64,000 nucleotides of DNA from contig CAMXCT020000883.1 in assembly GCA_947184155.2 (NCBI GenBank), positions 50,001-114,000 on the forward strand, written 5' to 3'. Within the stretch, counting starts at the first letter, position 1. Every line of letters begins with the position of its first letter. The DNA is from Cladocopium goreaui (lineage: Eukaryota; Sar; Dinophyceae; Suessiales; Symbiodiniaceae). The notes below the pieces were generated by a model. The model was not told where the DNA came from. It was given only the letters and a program-made list of their open reading frames with translations, and searched no databases. Positions 21,853-33,837 of the stretch are shown piece by piece. Made by a program: the position numbers and the translations under genes.

Positions 21853-24800
21853 AAGCTACCTCCGCCAAAGGTGCCAGTGTCAATCCTGTGCGGATTCCTG
21901 GGTGCCTTGGCTCGACCCAGCACGTCACGCTGCACGTCACGCTGAAAGTCAACGCTTCACGGTGACGCCCTGGCTGTCAGGTGCGGGGAAGACCACCATG
22001 GTGCAGCACATCCTGAAGAATCGCGAAGGGCTCAAGGCCGTGGTTTTTCCCGAGCAATTCCTAGGGAAACTCATGGAAAACCCATGGAAAACCCATGGAC
22101 TTCCAATGATTTTCATAGCCATGTTGGATCATGTTGGATTGCTGGAGGGTCTTCATGCAGGTCGGGGTGGTGGTTAATGATGTTGCGGAAGTGAACATCG
22201 ATTCAGAGGCGAGCCGAAGATCCCGGTTTTTGTGCATTGATGCAGGATGATGCAGCACTGCGAGAATGCTAACATTTGGTAACTTGTACCGCTTATTGAA
22301 AATCAAAATGGCCCTGTAGCGCACTGTTTTATGGATTATATCGGTGGAATACAGAGTGTAATGTCCTAAGTGCAGTGTGCTGTAATTTGGTATGCAGTAT
22401 GCATGCAGTCTCACTGTTCACACGGCGTAGGCCCATTTTTTGGAGGCTCTGTGTTTGTAACACCATTCAAGTGGTAGACAACCCTAGTTGTTGGGGTATC
22501 TATACGGGATATGCCATACATCTGAAGAAGGTGCCGTCACTCATCCAAGGAGTAGCCACGGATCTTTCCATCTCGGCAGGTTTTGAAGTTTGAAGATGCG
22601 GACGGCATTGTTGGGCTGCAAAATGGCTGCGCCTGCTGCTCTGGAAGGCTTCTTTCGGCCTGGTCATGCAGTTCATTCACGTAGCCGACAATGGGGTATA
22701 CTGGAGGACTGTACGATCCAAGGACAACTTCTGTTACCATTTGGTAATGTGGCAATGGAAAATCCCGTACAAGTCGGGGGTTCAATGGGAAAATCCAGGA
22801 ACTATCTGGTGGATTTTCCAGCAACTCACTTTTTATTCCTGGAGGGTACATGTGACCTACATACTTTTTTTTTGAAATCATTTGCATACATAGACCCTAC
22901 AGATGTCATGTAGCTCTGAATTCCATGTGCAGGGCAGATCTGTTCGCACGACTGCAAGAGCTGGTGGAGAGCAGTGGCATCACCAAAGTGGAGAAACCTT
23001 GGGACAGGCAGCGCATGGGTGGCCTGGGAGAAACTGGGAGATGCCACTGGCCATGGCAGCATCCAGACCAGGGGAGACCCATTTTATGGGTCGAGGCTTT
23101 TGGGGCCTTTTGGGCTGATTTTTGAGCACAGAATTTGGCATCATATTATCGGATCTTTATATATATATATATACACAGCCCGGTTTTTTGATGGTTTGCC
23201 CACTGGTTTGTTTCAGCAATAACATGTTTTTCTGCCTTTAGAATCTTTAGTGCTGGTTGACGAATGTCTCAAGTGCGGGATCACCATTCTGCTGCTTGAA
23301 TTCTGCAGTGGTGTGTCCAGAGTCTAGTATTATCATGTATTATCTCGTCAGGTCATATCCGGATGGGTGGCCATAAATATTTACTTATAATATATTTATA
23401 AACATGTTTTCCATATCAGGATGGGATTTTACTTTTTTAATTGTGGCCATAAATGTACTTTTTAAATAAAATATACATATCCCATCCTGGCTTGATTGAA
23501 ACCGCCAATTCAATGTGCTTAGAATCTGGCTTATTCTGGCCTATTTTCCAGAACATCCATTACTTGGGCAATCTGTAGGGAATAGTTACCATAGGTACCT
23601 TTTTTTGGGGGTTCCTTAAGCAAATTCCTTTATGCCAGTCATTGGTAGCTTCACCCGAGCCTCGCGCCAGGTTAGTCGTGGAATGCTCTGGCGTCGCGGA
23701 GCCTGAGAGCATTGCTGCGGAACTCGAGGAGCCGATCTGAGGGAAGAAGCAAATGGGGCGCCCCATTGATCACTAGTAAAGGGATTGATCAGTGGCTTAT
23801 ATCTTACCATAGTTGTAGGGATTATAGATGATTATATACATTTTATATCCCCAAAAAAATGGAGGTTTAAGTCTCATATGTAATTAGTTGATCCATTCAT
23901 AACCCTGGGTGTAGGACACCCCCAAGCATACCCTCCAACAAACATAGCCAATTCGAGTGGGAAAATGATCCACTGGAACTGGAAACTGCAAATTTGATCA
24001 CTTTTTTTTGCAGCACGCTGTGGTAGTTCAACCTGGGAACAAAAAAAGTCACTATTCGTATCCGATCAAATTCCAATGTTGCTGGCAAAGAATTCGGTCT
24101 CACAATGTCGGAAACAGAGGTTTACTGGGCCATAGAGGATTTCTTGGTTTTAAAAGTAGCCATGATAGAGAAACGTTATTTTTTGGACTTGGAACCAGTC
24201 TGTGAGAATGCTTCAGGGCTCCAGTTTTGACATGTTTTGAATTGTTTTGACCTTGGATTCTGCATGGCAGGACAGGGGAAGAAATGGTGATGCACTGATG
24301 AAGAGACTTTTCCTGGCTGGCATTATCTGTGTGGTCGATGCTTCCGCCTTCTGGGAGATGTACAACTCAGGCAGTTTTTCTATGGCAGCAGTTGTGCCCT
24401 CCAGATGGAATCATCTTGAATCCATTAATCACCATTCAATATGGGTATGGATCAATACCTATTAATACCATTTTTAGGGGAATGAACATCCATTGACCAG
24501 CTATTTTGATGTTCACCAGGGGTACAAGGTTTTGACACACTGCCATATCTTGAAACATCTTGAATCTAAATCAGTCTAAAACAAATTTCCAGGATTTATT
24601 TCCAAGATTTTCCGGGACGTTTGGCTCAGACTTGCCCAGCCGCTGATTCGAAACGACTCACGACCGAATTTGAAGTCGCCTTTCTTCAGCGCTGTAACCC
24701 CATCCCTCCACCAACCTCGAAACAACTTGTTTTGATTAATTGTATATTTATATAATTCTGTATCATTTTACACCATTATATATAATTAATTATATAATAT

Positions 24801-27800
24801 ATAAATATGTATATACATATATTTACATACATATAAGATGACTATGAGTAAATTTTCTGAGGTGTTCATCATTGTCAGAAGGGATCGTATATGATCATTT
24901 TGCATGCTGTTCAGGGCTCACTTTATTTTTTGAGATGCCATGAGCTGCTGATTCACCTTGGTTTCTGAAGGAGGTGGGGATACACCCAGAACTTGGACGA
25001 TGGAGTGACCCGATTTTAGCTGTCAGCGCAGCTCTGCACTGAGAACTTGGATGAACTTGGCAAAGGCAGAGTTTTCGCGTCTGGGACACTGTGGCTTTCG
25101 TGAAGGAGCAAGAGACATGGCAATGGTGACATGACGTTTTTCCGAAGGGTGAGCATGGCGCCGGCTGCTGGTGCTGGTCCAGCTGGGGGAAGTCATGGCT
25201 CTTCCCGAGCTGGCGAAATTGAATCCCTGCACCGGCGTGGAGCATGAAGAAGTCAGATCACAGTTATTCACTCTATGGCACTAAGCATGGCATCAGGCGA
25301 GCTGTGGCATCTCAAATCTCATGATCTGGGGGAAAGATGCTGAAGTTCAAGGACTTCCCGGCTGTTTTATCAGATTTATAAGCGCCCAAGTCCTCTGGAG
25401 GAAGCAGTCATTGAAGATGTTAAAAGAACTTGTTGAATACTTTTGACCAATTTAATGTGTGAGGTAATGATTGGTTCCCTGCAGCGCCCTGCATATGGCT
25501 TTCACCAGCGAGAGTCGAAAAAGTGGCCGACAGACGATGCACAGCGCCCGTTCCTCCCTTTGCACAGCGCCTTCGGATGTCAGGCGACCAGGGTGATACA
25601 GAGCGCAAACCCTTGTCAGCATTGCTGGTGAGCCAACTGGAGTCTTCTGACACTGCGACTCGCCTTCAAAGATCAGTTGAAAATCACTTTACTTGGAGTG
25701 ATCCCCAGCCTGACATGTTGTTTTGACATTTTTTTTGGCATTCTATCTGACATATATTCTGATAATATTTCTGGCATTCTATCTTTCTGACATTCTATCT
25801 GGCATTTTTCTGGCATTCTATCTGACATAGATTCTGGCATTCTATCTGCCCTCACCTGGCAAGCGGGGAATAACACAGAGAAAAAGTCGACGAAGTTCTG
25901 CATGCGGATGGATAGTGATTGTGCACAATAACAAGGTTTAGTAAGAAATGCGTTTCGGTAACAATAGTAGTGAAATGTACTGTAGCAATATATAATACAT
26001 GAATACATGATAATACATGTAACATCTGAGTATACACATCATTATGTACACATTATACGTTGATATACGTTGTGTGCGTAATAAGATTTGTTGAGGCTGA
26101 TCATGCTTGAGCGTGCACTGGCACCATTTCCTGTTTTTTTTTTGGGGGGGGGCATCAGCCCTCAGCCCACATCCGCCACTCGGAGAGGTCATCATCAACA
26201 AGACGGACTTGGTCCCTGGCTTGCAATCAGCAGCAACTCAGTCGCCCGCCATACCCTCTGGTAAACGTTTACATAACTATATGGAAAATCACCACTTTAA
26301 TATAGGTAAATATAGGTAAATCAACTATTTCTACGGGCCATTTTTCAATAGCTTTTTGTATGTTTACCAGAGGGTAGCCATCCACATTTTCCCGGCATCC
26401 CTTGCCTGGCTTGAGGTGAGCAGTGAAGAATTGACCAGAGTCTCGGAACTGCTGAAGGCATTGAGTCCCAATGCCCGCCAATTTCAGGCCACACGTGGGC
26501 AACTCCCCTTGAGGCCTGGTGCGGTTTGATTTGGCCTTTGGAGCCGAAAAAATATGAAATAATAGCCGTACTTGCTTGGGTTTGGCAAGACCCAAACATC
26601 CAACCATTATATATTATATATGTAATTTATATATATATATATAATATATATATAATTAAATTATATTTATATATATATATAATGAAATTATATATATATA
26701 ATTATATATATATATATATCCATTGATCATCATTTTCCCATCTTTCACCTTTAATTTAAAGGCCCTACTGTTGGGGATCCCATTTCCCGGCAGGACACTG
26801 TTGCCTGCAGAGCCCATCGACCTCGAAATGCCGGCGTATGTCCCCACCTTGCCCAATCGACACAGTGCAGCAGTGCGTAGTGCTGAAGGCGGATTTTTCA
26901 TGGATGCCATGGTGGTGAATCCCATCTATAGTCTATATCCATCTATCATCATCTATCATCATAGAAACCTGTTGTTTTTTCAGGGGTTTCTTCAAACCAC
27001 TCTTTTTTCATCAACCAATGGGAATTTGGGACATCTGGGATGATGGCTGTTGTTTTGGCGTCTCGTTTTTCGGCCATGACTCCATTTGACACAGGAAGCC
27101 ATGCGTCCAATGCCCGGCACCCGGCTGGTCGGCTGGTCGGTGCTGGTCGTGCCAGGTTTCACTGACTGTTTCAGATTTGCTATGGAAAATCATAAGTTTT
27201 GATAGCTAAATCATTGATATCATTGAACTAACTGGTTCATTTTCCCTAGCTATGTTACTGCAAATGACCTGAGGCTATTTGATCTATTTCATCTGTTTGA
27301 CACCTGACATCTCAATATATCTCAAGCCTGATCCTGCCGATTGAGGGCCACCATCATGATCATGCGCACAATGGGGAGGAGTGTAGCACCTGCACCGGTG
27401 CCCGCCATGAACGCTTTGGCATCTCCAGCGGCTTTGACATGATTTGGTGGCTGGGGATGGGTTGGGGATGGATTGGGGGTTTATTGGGGGGGGGCATGGT
27501 TACCCTCTGGTAATGTCAAAATAGCTATTGAAAATGGCCATAGAAATAGTGGATTTACCCATTGAAAATGGTGATTTTCCATAGTTTTTTGTATGTTTAC
27601 CAGAGGGTAAGAACCATGTGCTTCCATGTTCTTCTCAACATTCTAGCTTTGCGACTCAGGTTTCGTGTACCGTTGCCACGATCGCAGCTTCCACCCAGAG
27701 AGGTTGGCGACGATTATTCGAAGCTCAGCTTGGGAGAGCATGGTGAGAGCGAAGGCTTCATGTCCAAAGGCACTTGACTACTTTCGGTAGAGAAAACTTT

Positions 27801-30800
27801 TTCAAGAAGGTCTTGCAGAGTCTTGCATTACATGCTGTTCCAGTTAAAACTATGCTGTTCCATTTTCACCACTTTTTCATCGAAGTGGTAAAACAGTCCC
27901 CGGATTTCATGTCTCATGAGTTTTCATATTTTTCATCATCCTTTTTCAGCAAGTTTCAATGGATTGTACCATCACTATCAATCACTTATTTTTGCCACCG
28001 GCATCCACCATGTGACTTCAGGAAGATTACCAGTGGTGAGTGCCAGCATTGGCTTTGTAGATCCTCAGGCCCTGCATCGTTGGTTTTTAATGGTTTTTGG
28101 GATGGGATGTATCGATTGGATAAAAAATTAGGGCTGATATATATATATATTTATATAAATAGAATTCCATATCATATTATGCTGCTATATTTTGGCTCAG
28201 GGTTGGTATTCTTGTTTGGCAGTGATCATTTTTGACGGCCAGAGGTAAGTGAGCCCATTGATGATCCGCTCTTTGCTGGCGTTCTACGATCAAAAGGTTT
28301 TGCTGCTCGTTCGCAGATTCAGTGTTGGACCATGCTGGTTGCAGGCCATGGTTTGGGAAAACATATCCTCAAAACATGATCAACATCGAGGCTCTTCATA
28401 GGAGGCCTGTCATTGTCCTGTGTTTGATTCTGTGAGTTGAACTTCATGAGGACTCAAAGATTTGGCTGCAGTCTTTGGAACCTGAAATTCCGGCCCCCCA
28501 AAGGGGAAGAAACTGGAAGAAGATTACGGCATCAAATATGAATGAGACCCGCCAGACCCGCCATTCACAAATCCTCAAGGTATCTAAAACATTCTAAAAC
28601 GTGGCCCTAAAACTTGGGGCATCTCAAGTTCGACGACCGGCGGAGATCGGCGGTGTTGTTTTCCTAAGGTTCGCAGCCTTGGTTCTGATCGAAGCTTCTA
28701 CTGGTCGTGGCTTGGACGAGCTAGTCACACAGGCACAGACACACACACACACACACCGATACATATATTATATGTGATCATAAGGATGCACAATTCTTTG
28801 TCTCTGTTGTCTCTGCACTGCATATATATATACATATGTGTGTATGTATCTGTGTGTGCGTGTTTGAATATATATATATATACATATTCTATAATGTATA
28901 TATATATATATATATCCATCTATCTATCTGTCTATCTGTCTGTCTGTCTGTCTGTCTATCTGTCTGTCTATCTGTCTGTCTATCTGTCTATCTGTATGTC
29001 TATCTGTATGTCTATCTGTATGTCTATCTGTATGTCTATCTGTATGTCTATCTGTATGTCTATCTGTATGTCTATCTGTATGTCTATCTGTATGTCTATG
29101 TCTATCTCTATCTCTAGCTATCTATCTATCTATCTATCTCTATCTATCTATCTACCTATCTATCTATCTATCTATCTATCTATGAAACTTTGAACGCAAA
29201 TCTGCGCAAACAGTGCGCAAATCTTGTAAACATGCCAGATTGGCACATTTGGATCAAACGTTCAGAAATCAAGTGGCGCAAGAACTTTTGGTTGTCATTT
29301 AGACATGGGTAATTAAGATTGCCTGTGGAACTACGTTGAGTGTCAGGTCAATAAATTCTGTTCCATGAATTAGAGACACCAACATGTTTTGCAACTTTTT
29401 GCTACATATGCACACACAGAATATATTGTTCCTGCTCATCCGCCCCACTATTCAGGCATGGTCCCACCGACCTGCCCCTAATGACAAAAATACATGCAAC
29501 TTTTCCGTCGTATTGTAAACATTGCAGTGTTTTGATCCCCAAATGCTCCAAACCACAAACAACATGTACGCAAAAAAAAACGCAAAAGTACGCAAATAAT
29601 CCGCAAAAATACGCAAAAACCCACAAAAGTAAGCAATTTGCAATTTCTGCACTTTTTGTTTTGAACAATGGACATAATTCCACACAATTTCTGTTTTGGT
29701 GGGCTTATCAACCAAAGCTTTCAATGCACAATACGCGCAATACAGGGAGCAAAGGCTCATATTATAATCTCGACTTGGTGATAAAAGTATGATCAGATTG
29801 GGACTCGAATTTGCATGCATGTCACAATGCATCAATCATTGCTGTGTGACGCTATGATATGACATGATATGACATTTTTAGCCCAAGTTCAGTGGTATAA
29901 TGACATGGTGTGGAAAAGCCTGTTCAATTTTGTTTTGGAACGTTCAGTTTTGGCGGGGAACGGTCAAAACGGCCCAAACGTGCAATAGTCAACGTATAAA
30001 TATTATGGAACTTTTGAAGGTCCAGGTATCTATATTTATTTATGTTTCCAAGAACCGGGGTCTAAAATATTGTCATGTAAATTTTACATGGAGCGTTCAC
30101 TGCAGGTGTTATTTTTGGGTGGGATTTGGCTTGGAAAACGGTAGGGGCTTTCAAGAAACGATACCCGATGCCCCCTTTTAGTTCCTGTTCTGGATTGACA
30201 GGAATTGATTCTGACCAAAACAAGGCTTCTAACAATCAGTCTTCCATGTTGCAATGTTGGGTCACCACTTGCTAAGTTGGGAGATCCTCCAATCAGGGTT
30301 TGGAGACAGCTGCAGACTTTGCCGCAGGCGGAGGATCATTCTCATCCCGACTTGAAGTGTTTTGGAGGGATCCATGGTGAGTCCCTATTTTCGGTGCTTG
30401 AACCATATACCCTCTGGTAATTTAACATAGCTATTGAACATGACCATTTATAGTGGATTTTCCCAGTAAAAATTGTGATTTTCCATAGTTATGTTAGTTT
30501 ACCCGAGGGTATTCATCATTGTTCAGCCCCAGAATTGGATCATTTTTCCCGGACAAGCCAGGCTGAAAACCCTGTCATTTTTGGTATCCGAAGGATTTCC
30601 AGTGGAATTTTCCCAGGCACGCGGGGCGACGGGTGGAGGTCTTCCCAGCCTCGGCGTCTTCCAAGGGACAGGAAGTGGTTTCTTGGCTGCGGCCATGGAC
30701 AAAGGATAGGAACTGAGACATCAAACATCTGGAAAACATGATGAAACCTATGGACCTATGGGAAATGTGGAAGCTTGTAGAAACATGTGGAGAACATGTG

Positions 30801-31529
30801 CATCATCGTTTGGGATCGTTTGAGATTGTTTGTACCAATTCTTGGTATGATCTATGAACATAGGGAGGGTCTGGAAATCTGCCGCTCTGCACTTGTGACG
30901 GAAACAATCTTATGATATCTTATGTAGTTACCCTCTGGTTATTTAACAGTTCGCCATGGTATAGATGGCCCTAATCGAAATAGATGGTTTACCTATTACA
31001 AATGGCGATTTATGTGATTTTCCATGGCTATAAATAACCAGATGGTATATAAATATATTTATATTTATATAAATATATAGCAACATGACTCAAATTTGAG
31101 ATACCAGGTACCTTTGGTACTTCCCAAGCTATACCGTTGGTGGACTGCATCGGATCATACCGGATCTATTCATCGATGATTTTTTAAAACGGGCCGCCAC
31201 TATGGCGGATACTGGATGTATATCATATTGGCGATCTATATCACCATTTCAGCAATAAAAAAACAAGGTCAAAGCCCCTAGTTTTGATGGATTTTGATGA
31301 CGTTTAATATAGTCGAACAATTTTTGGATGGTCGGACCACCATTCTTGGTAACTTGTGGTTCAACGGATGATAACCCCCAGTTTTGTTGGTTATCTTCCC
31401 TTCTTTTAGTAACTTAGTGGTGAGAGTCTCGCTTCTCAGGTCTTCATCGGCACCAATCTCGATCGAGCCAAAATCACTGCAGCCTTGGATGCCTCCCTGG
31501 CTACCGACGCCGAAGCCGCCAAGTTGTGA
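21853..31529 (+). CDS. CobW/P47K (COG0523) family GTPase, at least 17 exons
   Basis: Exons joined by frame and family pattern: 21853-21901, 21981-22036, 22161-22208, 22580-22647, 22933-23007, 23671-23728, 24271-24384, 25027-25125, 25183-25251, 25592-25654, 26188-26211, 26416-26518, 26811-26914, 27095-27139 (weak), 27346-27430, 27660-27742, 28254-28296, and last 31440-31529 with TGA. Motifs in order: Walker A CGFLGAGKTT (split by an intron), VVVNDVAEVNID, metal motif NGCACC, Walker B-like VVECSGVAEP, FLAGIICVVDA, guanine-specificity NKTDL, then a His/Cys loop HHHDHAHNGEECSTC, the C-terminal domain pieces FVYRCHDRSFHPERL and FAGVLRSKGF, and VFIGTNLDRAKI. Known role of the family: GTP-dependent metallochaperones (zinc, cobalt or related). 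At least eight introns appear to use GC donors. One or more exons between 28296 and 31440, and the N-terminus, were not found. Compartment not inferable. Confidence 0.8.
25735..25860 (-). repeat. AGATAGAATGCCAG array, reverse copy
   Basis: Complement of the array at 4552-4725, about eight imperfect units, inside a CobW intron. Confidence 0.7.
26252..26376. mobile_element. Hairpin MITE copy in CobW intron, GTAAACGTTTAC sub-type
   Basis: Starts TACCCTCTGGTAAACGTTTA and ends TATGTTTACCAGAGGGTA, with TA at both ends. Lies wholly inside the intron 26212-26415, between the NKTDL exon and the next; 40 bp of unrelated sequence separate it from each exon, so it is inserted in, not identical with, the intron. 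Confidence 0.9.
26625..26722. repeat. AT microsatellite
   Basis: (TATATATA/AATTATA)n inside a CobW intron. Confidence 0.9.
27501..27609. mobile_element. Hairpin MITE copy in CobW intron
   Basis: Starts TACCCTCTGGTAATGTCA and ends GTATGTTTACCAGAGGGTA. Inside intron 27431-27659, between the exons ending FGISS and starting FVYRC. Confidence 0.9.
28735..28912. repeat. CA and TATA microsatellites
   Basis: (CA)n near 28740, then TATATA and TGTG tracts. In the long unresolved CobW intron region. Confidence 0.9.
28915..29182 (+). repeat. TATC/TGTC microsatellite with TATCTGTATGTC higher-order unit
   Basis: (TCTA/TCTG)n flanks about ten copies of the 12-bp unit TATCTGTATGTC. Since 12 is a multiple of 3, one frame reads a monotonous IC/MS pattern, an artefact. 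Confidence 0.95.
29183..30200. other. Unresolved intronic or intergenic stretch
   Basis: No exon supported. It holds a loose array of ACGCAAAA words at about 29565-29640. Confidence 0.4.
30275..30374 (+). CDS. Possible exon inside the CobW 3' region
   Basis: The frame reads PIRVWRQLQTLPQAEDHSHP, DLKCFGGIH and ends at a strong donor ATG|GTGAGT. It may be one of the missing CobW exons or a different gene. The left boundary is unclear. Confidence 0.35.
30408..30511. mobile_element. Hairpin MITE copy
   Basis: Starts TACCCTCTGGTAATTTAACA, ends TTACCCGAGGGTA, flanked by TA. Starts about 34 bp after the GTGAGT donor of the preceding exon candidate. Confidence 0.9.
30560..30709 (+). CDS. Possible terminal exon
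   Basis: One frame reads LVSEGFPVEFSQARGATGGG, LPSLGVFQGTGSGFLAAAMD, KG and stops at 30707-30709. A second frame is also open. Glycine-rich, unrecognised. It sits between CobW exons, so if coding it needs a different explanation or belongs to that gene in another frame. Confidence 0.25.
   Translation, partial: RLKTLSFLVSEGFPVEFSQARGATGGGLPSLGVFQGTGSGFLAAAMDKG
30929..31047. mobile_element. Hairpin MITE copy, GGTTATTTAAC sub-type
   Basis: Starts TACCCTCTGGTTATTTAACA and ends AATAACCAGATGGTA. TA at both ends. Upstream of the last CobW exon. Confidence 0.85.
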
Positions 31530-31759
31530 AGAAAAAAGCGGCGCTTTTACGCTGCGAAATTGAGATGCAAACGCTCAGGGTAAACTCCTTAAAAGGCTAA
31601 TTATGTACTGTGTACACGTAGAGTATCATATAGCATCAGACACTACATACAAGTATCATCGGCACACACACATATATATATAATTATAATCGTCATTAAT
31701 CATAGAGATATATATATATATATATCATAGATAATATAGATATACCATGAAATATATGG

Positions 31760-31863
31760 TACCCTCTGGTAATTTAACGTAGCTATTGAAAATCACCATT
31801 TTTAATGGGAAAATCCACTATAAATGGTAATTTTCAATAGCTATGTTAAATTACCAGAGGGTA
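31760..31863. mobile_element. Hairpin MITE copy, near-perfect palindrome
   Basis: 104 bp. Starts TACCCTCTGGTAATTTAACG, ends GTTAAATTACCAGAGGGTA. The centre ACCATTTTTAATGGGAAAAT pairs with its complement, so the whole element folds into one long hairpin. Ends 25 bp before the first HECT exon. Confidence 0.95.
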
Positions 31864-31888
31864 GATGCATATCATGTAACCATCGAAG

Positions 31889-32427
31889 GTGGAGCTGGTG
31901 CCTGGGGGCCACAACCTGGAGGTCACCGAAGAGAACAAGGCCTTTTTTTCCAGCTGAAAGCTCCATGGAAAGCTGCGCAGTGGTCCTGGGTGAGATAAGG
32001 TCAATGATTTTCTTTGCCTTGTCACATCAACAAGTTGGGGCGATTTAATCCATTTTAATCATCCATGTTGGGGCGAATAAAAAATCCCTATGATCATCTA
32101 TGATCCCTGAGCCTGGGGTTATTGGATTACCAATCCTAAATGATCAGCTTTGATGTTTTAACGTACAAATTGATCATTTTCTTCAGTCTTGAAGTTCCCA
32201 CAAAACTCTTGCCAGTGTGAGCACAGCGGTTAGTGCTGATTCGCAGGCAGATTGGTTACGGCTGGGGGCCCTTTTGCATTCCTTTTGCTTGGTGCTGTTT
32301 CATGACAGAGTCAGAAGAGGCCTGGTCTTTCCATGTCAATTTGAACGTGAATTTGGTCTTGAGGCTACACTTGCATGACAAGCTGTACAGATCCATGCAG
32401 AAAGCCGCAGATTCCTTTCGCCAGGGG
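31889..32427 (+). CDS. HECT-domain ubiquitin ligase, two exons of the N-lobe
   Basis: Exon 31889-31939 (acceptor CGAAG, VELVPGGHNLEVTEENK, GC donor AAG|GCCTTT) matches the conserved HECT stretch P-G-G-x-x-x-x-V-T-x-x-N-K. Exon 32320-32427 (acceptor AGAAGAG; VNLNVNLVLRLHLHDKLYRS, MQKAADSFRQG, GC donor) fits the following helix region, where HECT proteins have R-L…Q-x-x-A-F-x-x-G. The two join in phase 0. HECT enzymes transfer ubiquitin through a cysteine in the C-lobe (family knowledge); no C-lobe cysteine exon was identified, and repeats and a transposase remnant follow. It may be a gene with very long introns or a fragment. Confidence 0.5.
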
Positions 32428-33077
32428 GCCGGGGCCTCAGACGCAAACCCAAAGGCATGATCATTTTCCAACTAGAATTACCATATGTTTAGATGTTGGG
32501 GGTAGATCCACCGTTTTTTTTGACACAGATTGAAATGTGTGTATGAGGACATCTGTGGATCGAATCAAAAAAGCTTTCCCACTTGAGATTTTTTTGATCT
32601 GATTTTCCCACAGGCTGAAAGGACTTTTCCAAAAATCATTCCCAGATTTTGGCCCTAAAATCGCTGTTGAACTGCCTCGAATTTCTCACTTTTTTCCGCC
32701 CCATCGAATCCCAGATCCTGGACATTTGGGGCGGGAGCCGGCGCACCTGTCCATTGCTGGTGCGACATCCGATCGCAGGGCGTTTTTGGGACAGATCAGC
32801 CAGCTCTATGTGTATTTGTACATGTATATATATATATATATGATTATATATGAACATCGATGTAAAAACATCCCGGCGGGTGGGAAACCGCGCTAGCGGT
32901 TGAACACTTTTTGAAAAGAAACTCTTCTGGCGCTGTGGCGCCGTACACATTTTATGATGAACACTACCTTAAATTTTCCCGGGGAAAATTGAATGACTTT
33001 GAATGAATGTCGTGGTATTTACAGGGTTTTGTGGTTGTGGCGGGCTGGAAGCCTTTTCCTTGTTTTTCGCTGGCGTG

Positions 33078-33415
33078 TCACTTCTCCAAGCGTTTGCTCA
33101 GAGCGCGGCCTGTGAGACTGAGGAAGTCAGTGGAATTTCCATGGTGCCATCGCCATTGCCAAATCCTTATTCCTTGAAGCAATTGAGGGTTCACAGCACC
33201 ACCTTTACGTGTGCTCCAAGAGGATGATACTGCACCTTTGGAAATTTTCCACATTCCATCGATGCCACCGGTGTGCACTAGCAAGTTTCCCCAGTGCTTG
33301 TCTTGGTGATGCAGAAGATGCCCTTACTATGATTGCAAGCTTCATGAAGCAGATTGTGTTCAGAGGTCAGTTTAGGGTAGCATGGGGCACCGTCTGTCAC
33401 CAAGATGCTTTTGCG
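33078..33415 (-). pseudogene. ISXO2-like (IS1595-type) transposase remnant, frameshifted
   Basis: On the minus strand: RKSILVTDGAPCYPKL, then HEACNHSKGIF, then after a one-base frame change VHTGGIDGMWKISKGAVSSS and LLQGIRIWQWRWHH. This order (D-G…N-H-S…H-T-x-x-I-[DE]-x-x-W…W-Q-W-R) is that of the DDE catalytic region of ISXO2-like transposases, widespread in eukaryotic mobile elements. The final catalytic position is D rather than the usual E or N, the frame is broken near 33280, and the N-terminal half is replaced by an 87-bp minisatellite. A dead transposon copy is inferred. Confidence 0.6.
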
Positions 33416-33419
33416 ACCA

Positions 33420-33690
33420 GTGACGTAGCAGCAGTGACGTAGCAGCAGCGTAGCATCCACGTATGTACGCAAGGTACATGAACCTTAATATCCCACCCCA
33501 CCCCACCCAACCCCTGACCAGTGACGTAGCAGCAGCGTAGCATCCACGTGTGTACGCAAGGTACATGAACGTTAATATCCCACCCCACCCCACCCAACCC
33601 CTGACCAGTGACGTACCAGCAGCGTAGCATCCACGTGTGTACGCAAGGTACATGAACGTTAATATCCCACCCCACCCCACCCAACCCACA
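33420..33690 (-). repeat. 87-88-bp minisatellite, three copies
   Basis: Units contain GTGACGTAGCAGCAGCGTAG, CATCCACGTGTGTACGCAAG and CCCACCCCACCCCACCCAAC. Two adjacent spacings are 88 and 87 bp. 87 bp is 29 codons, so the minus strand reads a repeated 29-residue peptide that is probably a by-product. Confidence 0.9.
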
Positions 33691-33837
33691 TATTCAAAAC
33701 GTAGCACGTCTACACGCGCGGTTTTCCACCCGCTAGCAAAAACATGATGTATGCATAGTACTGCACAGATATACATACACATCTATATAGTATTAGCCAG
33801 CTATAGATGCATGTACAAAATGGACAAGGGACGTACT

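Noticed and set aside
28774-29193. Repetitive Cys/Ile/Met/Ser open frame
   Set aside because: A 12-bp microsatellite unit read as a repeating tetrapeptide.
33003-33227. Plus-strand frame as a HECT C-lobe
   Set aside because: The minus strand over the same bases matches an ISXO2-like transposase, which explains the open plus-strand reading.
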